A stretch of DNA of 7,415 nt from an uncultured Clostridia bacterium (GTDB lineage: Bacteria > Bacillota > Clostridia > Oscillospirales > Acutalibacteraceae): NCBI GenBank assembly GCA_946626015.1, contig CAMOTT010000100.1, forward strand, positions 1 through 7,415, given 5' to 3'. Positions within the stretch are counted from its first letter, which is position 1; the number at the start of each line of letters is the position of its first letter. Below are positions 1 through 6,311 of the stretch, in pieces. The translations under genes were made by a program, and so were the position numbers. The notes below the pieces were generated by a model. That model saw only the letters and a list, made by a program, of their open reading frames with translations, had not been told where the DNA came from and searched no databases.

Positions 1-72
1 CATGGACTCATAACACCTGGGCAGTATGTATGCTCTGTTGTATGTAGGGGTAAAAACGGTAAGCTGTGGCAC
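1..72 (-). CDS. GT2-type glycosyltransferase, N-terminal fragment (runs off window)
   Basis: Only the first 24 codons are inside the window. They read MPQLTVFTPTYNRAYILPRC and then YESM, which matches the first beta strand and nucleotide-binding PTYNRA.L motif at the start of GT-A fold, family 2 glycosyltransferases. The proposed start is GTG at 70-72, 4 bases after the stop of the EpsF-like gene, with AGGG 10 bases upstream inside that gene's last codons. The frame is also open further upstream but overlaps coding sequence, and no ATG is near. The tight spacing indicates the same operon. The family call rests on a short motif, but the match in position and residues is good; specificity cannot be stated. 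Confidence 0.78.
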   Translation of the reverse strand, partial: MPQLTVFTPTYNRAYILPRCYESM

Positions 73-76
73 AAAA

Positions 77-1192
77 TCACATCCCTGTACTCTTACAATA
101 AAAATCAGCCAGAAAATCGGCGTTGGCTTTTATGTCGAACCCTGTTCTGCGCATTTCCCCGGACTTGGGAGAACGCTGACGGAGTGGGGTATTCAATATC
201 TTCTCCGCCCAGTTTTTACTGTTCCCCAAAGGCAGGCAGTAATACTCCGAAACGCCCAGATCAGACTCGCCGGGAACCTTATCGGAGGCAAAGCAGGGCA
301 GATCTGCTGCCTGCGCCTCAACTATCGAAAGAGGCAGTCCCTCATACACCGATGGAAAAACAAAATAATCCGCCCCGTTCAAAAGCCTGTAAACATCGTT
401 TCTCAGACCCGCGAATATAACAAAATCACCTAACCCCAGGTCAAGGACTTTTTTCTTTATGCCCTCCATCAACTCGCCCTCACCCACAAGCATCAGCTTT
501 GAGTCGCCGTTGAGGGCGTGATAGTCGTTAAATATGTCTATCAAAAACGTATGGTTTTTCGGTTCGCAAAACCTGCCCACGTGCATAAGCAGCTTTGTGT
601 CATCGGCTATACCGAACTCAGCTCTTACCTGCGCTCTTGTCTCTTCGGAATAATCATATTTCTCCGAAATTATGCCGTTCTTTATTATCACCGCGTCAGA
701 GGAGCCGTAAAGCCAGTTTGCGGCCGGCGCTGAACAGGCAAATCTGTGGGTGGCGTTGGGCACGATCTTCTTTTTGCAATAGCTCTTATAGGCGTTTTCA
801 ACGAACGCCATTGCATCGGTACGGGTGTACCGGATAGTGTGGCTGTGCGCTATCCTCACGGGCACACCGGCCTTTTTTGCCTGCTTAAGGATTATACCCG
901 TAGTTGTCTCCAGATGGGAATGTACGATTTTATACTCCGGGTGGGATTTAAAAAACCTGTAAAGGTTCCTCTCATATACCGGGGGCGTTACGGAGGTGAG
1001 GAATTTCATCCTGTATATCCTTCCGCCCAGCTCTTCGATCTCCTTCTGGAAATACATATCGTCAAACACGTTTACAAGAAAATCGAACTGTATCTTTGAG
1101 CGGTCTATGGAGCGGTAGATGTTCATAATAAGCGTTTCCGCTCCGCCGCAATTCATTGAGTGGAGCACGTGCAAAACTCTTATCTCTGACAT
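77..1192 (-). CDS. GT4 family glycosyltransferase, EpsF-like
   Basis: A second GT-B glycosyltransferase for repeat-unit assembly. The opening IRVLHVLHSMNCGGAETLI with the glycine-rich GGAET (16-20) and then MNIYRSIDRSKIQFDFLV is typical of the EpsF group. HSHLETT (91-97) and AHSHTIRY (115-122) lie in the acceptor domain. The donor domain has MHVGRFCEPKNH (203-214), LMLVGEGEL and the E-x7-E motif EGLPLSIVE (284-292). The 371-residue length is normal. The ATG at 1192 has a strong AAAGGGGAG site 7 bases upstream. A GTG at 1225 would overlap the preceding gene's stop but adds 11 residues without family likeness. The C-terminal helix is complete, ending with TGA at 77-79. It is followed after 4 bases by another transferase. 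The sugar specificity is unknown. Confidence 0.91.
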   Translation of the reverse strand: MSEIRVLHVLHSMNCGGAETLIMNIYRSIDRSKIQFDFLVNVFDDMYFQKEIEELGGRIYRMKFLTSVTPPVYERNLYRFFKSHPEYKIVHSHLETTTGIILKQAKKAGVPVRIAHSHTIRYTRTDAMAFVENAYKSYCKKKIVPNATHRFACSAPAANWLYGSSDAVIIKNGIISEKYDYSEETRAQVRAEFGIADDTKLLMHVGRFCEPKNHTFLIDIFNDYHALNGDSKLMLVGEGELMEGIKKKVLDLGLGDFVIFAGLRNDVYRLLNGADYFVFPSVYEGLPLSIVEAQAADLPCFASDKVPGESDLGVSEYYCLPLGNSKNWAEKILNTPLRQRSPKSGEMRRTGFDIKANADFLADFYCKSTGM

Positions 1193-1199
1193 ACTGTCA

Positions 1200-1208
1200 C
1201 TCCCCTTT
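1200..1208 (-). promoter_or_regulatory. Ribosome-binding site of the EpsF-like gene
   Basis: AAAGGGGAG ends 7 bases before ATG at 1192. It is one of the strongest Shine-Dalgarno sites in the window, and it settles the start of this gene in favour of the ATG over the upstream GTG at 1225. Confidence 0.75.
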
Positions 1209-1221
1209 AAATAAACTCCGG

Positions 1222-2334
1222 TCACATCAGACCGTTATATATTTCCGCCAGCTGTTCTATGACCTTATCCTTTGAATAGGGTTTGATCATTTCAACAGCC
1301 GCGGCTGACATTTTCGAGTAAAGCTCCCCGTCGTCTATGAGCTCAATTATGCGGTTTGCCATGGCCTGCCAATCATTCGGCTCCACCAAAAAACCGTTCA
1401 CGCCGTTTTTGATCAAGGCGCGGTGCCCCCTGTTGTCCGCCGCGACTATGGGCAGACCGCAGGCAAGGGACTCCATAACGTTCACCGGCAGCCCCTCGCG
1501 CAGGCTGGAAACCGTTCCTATATCCGAAAGCTGTACGAGCTCCCTTGTATCAAGGCAGTCGCCCTTGAAAATAATATTCTTATCAACGCCCAGCTCAGCG
1601 GCAAGCTTTTGATATTCGCCTTTGAAATTATCAGGCCCCACCAGCAGAAGCTTCACGTTGCCGCATTGCTCTTTTACGGCCTTCACAGCCCTGATGAGCA
1701 TACTCTGGTTTTTGTTCTCGTTGAGCTCGGCGACGTAGATCAGTATTTTGTCCCCGTCGCTGAATCCGTATTTCAGCCGCAGCAAGGACTTTGCTTCCGG
1801 GGAAACCGGGAAGAACCTGTCCGTATCGTACCCCACGCCGTTTACAAGCCTTGTATCCTTTGCGTAGAGGTGCTTTTTGGCAAAGGCGTAGTCCTCCTCG
1901 TTGATGGTTATAAGGCAATCGGTAACAAAAGAAAGAAACAACTCAATGGGATAATATACGCACCAATTAAACCTGGAGGCGCCTTTGTAAAAATGAAACC
2001 CGTGCGCAGTGTAGACCACTTTGGTTTTATTCTTTCTCGCTTTTAACGCCGCCAGCCTTGTGACCACTCCGCCGACAGGTGTGTGGCAGTGAACGATCTT
2101 GAAACCCTCACCGTCTATTATCCTTTTAAGTTGTTTATAAGCGTTATAATTTTTGATGTTCAGCGGAAACCGCTCAAAGGCTATGTCGTAATGCTTGTCC
2201 ACGTCGGCCATGGGTATTTCCCCTAAGCTCGCCGTGCTGACCTCAAAGCCGTTGTCATGAAAAAATTTAAAGCAGGGCTGATGAAAATAAAAGAAATGTT
2301 TTGAGATTGTAGCTGTAAACAAAACCTTTTTCAT
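1222..2334 (-). CDS. GT4 family glycosyltransferase, EpsD-like
   Basis: A predicted cytoplasmic, GT-B fold transferase that adds a sugar from a nucleotide donor to a growing lipid-linked glycan. The N-terminus KKVLFTATISKHF and the block HCHTPVGGVVTRLAA (82-96) resemble Bacillus EpsD and related capsule proteins. The C-terminal donor-binding domain shows VAELNENKNQ (201-210), LLLVGPD, and the E-x7-E motif EGLPVNVME (280-288) followed by ACGLPIVAADNRGHRALI. Length 370 residues is normal. ATG at 2334 was chosen because family similarity begins there, though its ribosome-binding site is weak (CGGAA). The frame stays open upstream to TTG at 2400, but that codon has no ribosome-binding site. It follows the dehydratase by 77 bases and the next transferase starts 29 bases after its TGA stop. 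Donor and acceptor sugars cannot be inferred. Confidence 0.9.
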   Translation of the reverse strand: MKKVLFTATISKHFFYFHQPCFKFFHDNGFEVSTASLGEIPMADVDKHYDIAFERFPLNIKNYNAYKQLKRIIDGEGFKIVHCHTPVGGVVTRLAALKARKNKTKVVYTAHGFHFYKGASRFNWCVYYPIELFLSFVTDCLITINEEDYAFAKKHLYAKDTRLVNGVGYDTDRFFPVSPEAKSLLRLKYGFSDGDKILIYVAELNENKNQSMLIRAVKAVKEQCGNVKLLLVGPDNFKGEYQKLAAELGVDKNIIFKGDCLDTRELVQLSDIGTVSSLREGLPVNVMESLACGLPIVAADNRGHRALIKNGVNGFLVEPNDWQAMANRIIELIDDGELYSKMSAAAVEMIKPYSKDKVIEQLAEIYNGLM

Positions 2335-2411
2335 GGCATTCCGGCAAACCGTAGATCGGTAAAGCACTTCCTCCGTATCTATTTTGTCAATCCGCCGCAA
2401 GGCAGGATGCT

Positions 2412-4313
2412 TCAGTCGTCATATTTGTTCCCGTTTTCGATAAAGTTCGGCACGATCTTTTTGAGCAGAGTGCGCACATTGTCCTCATTGACGTGCTTGA
2501 GCTCCTCAAGGGTCTTGAGTAAAATATCGTAATCGTTGAGAACGGGTATGGTCACAAAGATCTTGTTGTTGGCGGTCATCTGCCTGTCAGCCTGCTCCTC
2601 CTCCATGGAAAGCTCCTCATAGAGCTTTTCGCCGGGGCGGAGCCCTGTAAACTGGATATCGATATCCACATAAGGCACCATGCCAGAGAGCTTGATAAGG
2701 TTTTCAGCCAGAGACAGGATCTTTACAGGCTCTCCCATATCAAGGACAAAGATCTCGCCGCCCTTTGAAAGTCCGCCCGCCTGTACAACAAGCTGCGCCG
2801 CCTCCGGGATGGTCATGAAATAGCGGGTGATGTTAGGATCCGTAACGGTGACCGGGCCGCCGTATTCGATCTGTTTTTTGAAGATGGGGATAACGCTTCC
2901 GTTGGAGCCCAGCACATTTCCGAAACGCACAGCCGCGAATTTTGTATCCTCCGAAATGGAGTTGAAATACTGTATGATAAGCTCGGTGACGCGCTTTGTG
3001 GCGCCCATAACGTTTGCCGGGTTGACGGCTTTATCTGTAGAGAGTATAACAAAGTTTTTGACCTTGAACTCCGCCGCCACCTCAGCGGTATTGTAGGTGC
3101 CGAAGATGTTGTTCTTGACAGCCTCGCAGGGGCTCTCCTCCATAAGCGGCACGTGCTTGTGCGCCGCAGCGTGGAACACGATGGAGGGACGGAACTCCTG
3201 GAACACCTCCTTGAGCCTGGCCTTATCCTGAACGGAGCCTATCCTGATCTCGATCCTGGGCTTGCCCTCATAGATATAATCAAGGCTGTTTTTCAGCTCA
3301 AAGGCGTTGTTTTCATAATTGTCAAAGATGATGATTTTTGAGGGATTGTACTTTGCTATCTGCCTGCAAAGCTCGCTGCCTATGGATCCGCCGCCGCCCG
3401 TTACCAGCACCACGCTGCCCTCGATGTAGGCGCAGACCTTGTTGTTTAGCCTTACCTCAGGACGGGAGAGAAGATCCGTTATTTCCACGTTTCTGATGTT
3501 TTGCAGACCCTTTTTGTTGACAGTGCCAAGCTCCAGGAGCGAGGGGGTCACCTTGAGCTTACATCCAGTTGAAAGGGCTATCTTTGCTACGTCCGACTGA
3601 CGCTTGCTGGAAGCGGAGGGGAAGGCGAGGATTATGGTATCTACTCTATACGCTTTAACAAACTCGGGGATCCTGTCGCAGCCGCCCACCACCGGGATGC
3701 CCGAAAGCCGCCTGTTCTGTTTGGATGCGTTATCGTCCACGAACACCACGGGCTTGCCCTTGCGGTAACCGTTGACCTCAAGCTCACCCATGACCATGGA
3801 GCCCATATTGCCGGCGCCGACTATCATGACCCGGGGTATTTTTTTGCCGGACTGATTGCTCTTAAAAATTATAGATCTGCGAACAACCCTGTACAGCAAC
3901 CTGTTGGCGCAGCACAGGATCATAATAAGCAGCGTTGCGGTAACGTAAATAACAGGGGCAAAGTTGCTGAAGCCGAGGAACCTGATGTAGGCGAAGATTT
4001 TGTCCATACCAACGCAGGCAACGCTGGAAACAACAGTCGCCATCAGGCATTGGCTCAGCTCATAAGCTCCGGCATATTGCCACATACTGCGGTATAGCCC
4101 GAAGGCTCTGAACACAACAACAAACACTACTGAAACAAAAGGTATTCTTACCAATGAAAATTTCAGTAGAGCCTGAAGCGCGGGATTGCCGAACTCGAAA
4201 TCCATCGCGATACAAACAGCAAAAATAAAGCTCAGGTTGATGATCAGTACATCAGTGAGCATCAAAATAATTTTTTTGGCAAGCAGGGAAACGCTGTTTA
4301 ATTTTTTCAGCAA
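2412..4313 (-). CDS. Membrane-anchored nucleotide-sugar dehydratase, EpsC/CapD/PglF/WbpM family
   Basis: Family members convert UDP-GlcNAc to UDP-4-keto-6-deoxy-HexNAc, a precursor for deoxyamino sugars of capsules, exopolysaccharides or glycans. About 633 residues is typical of the long membrane form. The N-terminus has about four hydrophobic segments (roughly residues 15-37, 52-70, 85-102 and 117-137). A first Rossmann-like domain follows (GAGNMG, 166-171), then the catalytic SDR domain with the nucleotide motif TGGGGSIG (305-312), STDK (425-428) and MGATK (436-440). Met replaces the usual SDR Tyr, as is characteristic of this subfamily. GLRPGEKLYEE (557-567) is conserved near the end. Start: an in-frame TGA lies upstream and no early ATG exists. 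TTG at 4313 has GAGG 8 bases upstream; GTG at 4322 is also possible but would itself overlap that ribosome-binding site. It is the first gene of the polysaccharide block, behind its own promoter. The exact product sugar cannot be told. Confidence 0.92.
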   Translation of the reverse strand: MLKKLNSVSLLAKKIILMLTDVLIINLSFIFAVCIAMDFEFGNPALQALLKFSLVRIPFVSVVFVVVFRAFGLYRSMWQYAGAYELSQCLMATVVSSVACVGMDKIFAYIRFLGFSNFAPVIYVTATLLIMILCCANRLLYRVVRRSIIFKSNQSGKKIPRVMIVGAGNMGSMVMGELEVNGYRKGKPVVFVDDNASKQNRRLSGIPVVGGCDRIPEFVKAYRVDTIILAFPSASSKRQSDVAKIALSTGCKLKVTPSLLELGTVNKKGLQNIRNVEITDLLSRPEVRLNNKVCAYIEGSVVLVTGGGGSIGSELCRQIAKYNPSKIIIFDNYENNAFELKNSLDYIYEGKPRIEIRIGSVQDKARLKEVFQEFRPSIVFHAAAHKHVPLMEESPCEAVKNNIFGTYNTAEVAAEFKVKNFVILSTDKAVNPANVMGATKRVTELIIQYFNSISEDTKFAAVRFGNVLGSNGSVIPIFKKQIEYGGPVTVTDPNITRYFMTIPEAAQLVVQAGGLSKGGEIFVLDMGEPVKILSLAENLIKLSGMVPYVDIDIQFTGLRPGEKLYEELSMEEEQADRQMTANNKIFVTIPVLNDYDILLKTLEELKHVNEDNVRTLLKKIVPNFIENGNKYDD

Positions 4314-4321
4314 TTCACACA

Positions 4322-4325
4322 CCTC
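4322..4325 (-). promoter_or_regulatory. Ribosome-binding site deciding the dehydratase start
   Basis: GAGG (part of GAGGTG) precedes TTG at 4313 by 8 bases, a good distance. The competing GTG at 4322 begins on the last G of this site, leaving it without a ribosome-binding site of its own. This favours the rarer TTG start. Confidence 0.55.
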
Positions 4326-4364
4326 GGAATTATGTCATTAAAAGAATTATAAACAAAAATAAAC

Positions 4365-4381
4365 TGATTTTAATTTAATCA
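4365..4381. promoter_or_regulatory. TGATT-N7-AATCA inverted repeat at the predicted transcription start
   Basis: Two 5-base arms (4365-4369 and 4377-4381) are exact inverted copies separated by 7 bases. They lie a few bases downstream of the predicted start of transcription near 4384, where operators are common. The arms cannot be extended, and in AT-rich DNA such a repeat is not rare. Confidence 0.22.
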
Positions 4382-4390
4382 TATATTATT

Positions 4391-4419
4391 ATAATACCCT
4401 ACAAAAAGCTTTTAGTCAA
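4391..4419 (-). promoter_or_regulatory. Sigma-A type promoter of the polysaccharide operon
   Basis: On the minus strand, TTGACT (-35, 4414-4419) is followed by a 17-base spacer and TATTAT (-10, 4391-4396). Each hexamer has one mismatch to the consensus and the spacing is optimal. A further TATAAT three bases downstream offers a second -10 reading with a 20-base spacer, which is less good. Transcription would begin near 4384, giving a leader of about 60-70 bases to the dehydratase gene. The position in a non-coding AT-rich gap pointing at that gene supports it. Prediction from sequence only. Confidence 0.8.
4404..4413. promoter_or_regulatory. Perfect 10-bp palindrome in the promoter spacer (possible operator)
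   Basis: AAAAGCTTTT is a perfect inverted repeat without a loop, lying wholly between the -35 and -10 elements of the predicted promoter. A repressor bound here would block RNA polymerase. The site is short and AT-rich, so chance is a real alternative. Confidence 0.25.
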
Positions 4420-4440
4420 GGAAAAACGCGCAATATATCT

Positions 4441-5346
4441 TCAAGCCTGCCGATTTTTATCGACAAACACCCTTTTTACCGCTAAAGAGTCGGAATTTTC
4501 CGAAACCTCACCCAAGCCAAGGAACCTCTCCGCATCCGAATAAACCGAATAAAATCCCGGAGCAAGGGAGCCCTTTAGCCGGGAGATCATAAGTTCGCCG
4601 CCGTTGCTGAAACGCACGGCCTGAGCCTCTGTGACTTTAACCTTTGGGTATGTCAAGGCCTTGTCAACGGGGATCACCGCCTCGCTCAGCCTGCCCTCCG
4701 CGCTAAGCACTTCAAGCTCCTCAAAGCTAAAGCAACGGGACAGTTCAAAGCCGTTGGCGGCAGTTCTGCAAAGCTCGGCAAGTATGCCGCCGCAGCCCAG
4801 ATCACGGCCTATGTCGTCCGCCAGAGTGCGAATGTAAGTGCCTGCGGAACAACTCACGTCAATGACGTATTCATGGTTCAGGTCGTCCCCCTGTACCAGC
4901 TCAATGGAATGGATCACAACCCTGCGTTTTTCACGCTCCACCTCAACGCCCTTGCGGGCAAGCTCATAAAGACGCACCCCGTCCTTTGAGAGGGCGGAAT
5001 ACATGGGCGGCACCTGTTCGATCTCCCCCAAGTATTTGTGAATAATTTTCACAAATTCATCGGCTGTTACATTCACTTCGCGCTCGCTGAGCACCTTGCC
5101 GGTAACGTCAAGGGTATCTGTTGTTACCCCAAGCTTCAGCCTGGCGCGGTATTTTTTATCGTGCACAGGCAAAAGCTCGCAAAATCTTGTAGCTCCGCCC
5201 ATAACAACAGGAAGAACCCCTGTCGCCATAGGATCAAGGGTTCCTGTATGTCCTGCTTTTTTCTCCCCGGTAATCCGGCGGACTCTTGCCACCGCACCGA
5301 AGGAAGTCATATTTTTCGGCTTATTTATCAATATTATCCCAGTCAT
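4441..5346 (-). CDS. truB: tRNA pseudouridine(55) synthase
   Basis: TruB converts uridine 55 in the T-loop of nearly all elongator tRNAs to pseudouridine and also acts as a tRNA folding chaperone. The 301 residues are a normal length. The N-terminus GIILINKPKNMTS is classic. The catalytic motif GHTGTLDPMATGVLPV spans residues 32-47, with the nucleophile Asp38. Further TruB landmarks are KLGVTTDTLDVTG (71-83), PPMYSALSKDGVRLYELARKG (113-133) and the GTYIRTLADDIG block (169-180), followed by a PUA-like C-terminal region containing LAPGFYSVY. The ATG at 5346 is preferred: it has TGAGGAAA with 9 bases from GAGG to ATG, whereas an upstream in-frame TTG at 5394 would add 16 residues foreign to the family. 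The start lies inside the nrnA 3' end, suggesting translational coupling. The stop is TGA. It is the last gene of the translation block; ribF does not follow. Confidence 0.97.
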   Translation of the reverse strand: MTGIILINKPKNMTSFGAVARVRRITGEKKAGHTGTLDPMATGVLPVVMGGATRFCELLPVHDKKYRARLKLGVTTDTLDVTGKVLSEREVNVTADEFVKIIHKYLGEIEQVPPMYSALSKDGVRLYELARKGVEVEREKRRVVIHSIELVQGDDLNHEYVIDVSCSAGTYIRTLADDIGRDLGCGGILAELCRTAANGFELSRCFSFEELEVLSAEGRLSEAVIPVDKALTYPKVKVTEAQAVRFSNGGELMISRLKGSLAPGFYSVYSDAERFLGLGEVSENSDSLAVKRVFVDKNRQA

Positions 5347-6286
5347 CAAGTGTTTCCTCAATAATGTCAAGCAGCATTTTTTTCGACTCCTCAAGGCTGC
5401 CGTTCAAGGTGCAGCCGGCCGCCTGCGCGTGACCGCCCCCGCCCAATCTGCTGCACAGGTCAGAGGCGTTTATCCCCTCTCTTGTGCGCACCGAAGCCTT
5501 GAATACGCCCTTATCCTGTTCTTTTAAGGTAACCCCCACCATAACGCCCTCTATCTGCCTTGTAAGAGGTGATAATTTTGCACAATCGTCAGGGGTAGCC
5601 TTGCTTTTTTCCAGCATCTCTTTTGTGACGCAAATAATCGCGCACCTGTCGTCAAAGTGCATTTCAAGCCCCTCAAGAGCCATCTTCTCAAGCTTTGCGT
5701 AGCTCTTGGTTTTTGTGTCGAAAAATATTTTGTTGACCGTTGCGTGATCCGCGCCCAGGTCTATAAGCTCCGCCGCAATTCGGTGACTTGCGGAGGTGGT
5801 GTTGGCGTATTTGAAGCAGCCCGTATCGGTGGACAGACCCAGATAAATGCAGTCCGCGATCTTTTTGGTGACGGGGATATCCATCATTTTTATCAACGAA
5901 AAAATTATTTCCGTTGTGGCGGCGCAGCAATCCAGCAAAAGCTTTTCCGCGTATTCCGAATTTGAGCCGTGATGGTCTATGCAAAGATCCACCCTGCCGC
6001 CGTAAACGTCGTTAAGACTGCCCAGCATTTCTGCGGAAGCCACGTCAACGGTGATAATGAATTCCGGTTCAAGATCCTCCGCCTCATAGCTATCGGTTAT
6101 GAGGGAATAATCCTCCGGTATTTCATCCGGGCACAGCACGTTGACCTTTTTGCCGATACTTCTCAAAGCATAGCAAAGGGAAAATCCCGAGCCGAGAGTG
6201 TCTCCGTCGGGATGTGTATGGGTCAGTATAAGCATATTGTCTTTTTCGGAAATCAGCTTTACAGCCTGCTCAAGGGTAATTTTCAT
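5321..6286 (-). CDS. nrnA: DHH/DHHA1 phosphoesterase, NrnA-type oligoribonuclease / pAp phosphatase
   Basis: This cytoplasmic enzyme family uses two metal ions to degrade 2-5 nucleotide RNA fragments, and many members also dephosphorylate pAp. The 321 residues fit the family. Metal-binding motifs of the DHH domain are present: HTHPDGD at residues 23-29, VDVAS with Asp81, the DHH triad at 104-106 and STDTG with Asp154. The DHHA1 substrate domain carries GGGGHAQAAG at 282-291. The ATG at 6286 was chosen over an ATG 33 bases upstream (6319, overlapping rbfA). The downstream ATG has an AGAGAG ribosome-binding site 7 bases away and gives the typical N-terminus MKITLEQAV; the upstream one has only AGG touching the ATG. 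The gene starts 25 bases after rbfA and its 3' end overlaps truB by 26 bases. All catalytic residues look intact. Activity on c-di-AMP or pGpG (GdpP/DhhP-like) is possible but there are no membrane, PAS or GGDEF domains. Confidence 0.93.
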   Translation of the reverse strand: MKITLEQAVKLISEKDNMLILTHTHPDGDTLGSGFSLCYALRSIGKKVNVLCPDEIPEDYSLITDSYEAEDLEPEFIITVDVASAEMLGSLNDVYGGRVDLCIDHHGSNSEYAEKLLLDCCAATTEIIFSLIKMMDIPVTKKIADCIYLGLSTDTGCFKYANTTSASHRIAAELIDLGADHATVNKIFFDTKTKSYAKLEKMALEGLEMHFDDRCAIICVTKEMLEKSKATPDDCAKLSPLTRQIEGVMVGVTLKEQDKGVFKASVRTREGINASDLCSRLGGGGHAQAAGCTLNGSLEESKKMLLDIIEETLDDWDNIDK

Positions 6287-6311
6287 AAACCGTCTCTCTT
6301 TCGTAACGCTT

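Noticed and set aside
26..433. Plus-strand open frame of 135 codons
   Set aside because: It is antisense to the end of the EpsF-like gene and to the GT2 fragment, which both have family motifs; no ribosome-binding site or domain is seen.
1423..2046. Open frame of 207 codons on the plus strand opposite the EpsD-like gene
   Set aside because: It is antisense to a well-supported glycosyltransferase, shows no recognisable domain, and its hydrophobic/basic pattern is what the complement of that gene would give.
4420..4460. Possible terminator after truB (CGAT-AAAA-ATCG hairpin and GCGCGTTTTT)
   Set aside because: The 4-bp hairpin lies within the last truB codons and is separated from the short T run; there is no stable stem directly before the Ts.
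5096..5527. Plus-strand frame of 143 codons across the truB/nrnA overlap
   Set aside because: It is antisense to two conserved enzymes and has no family signature.
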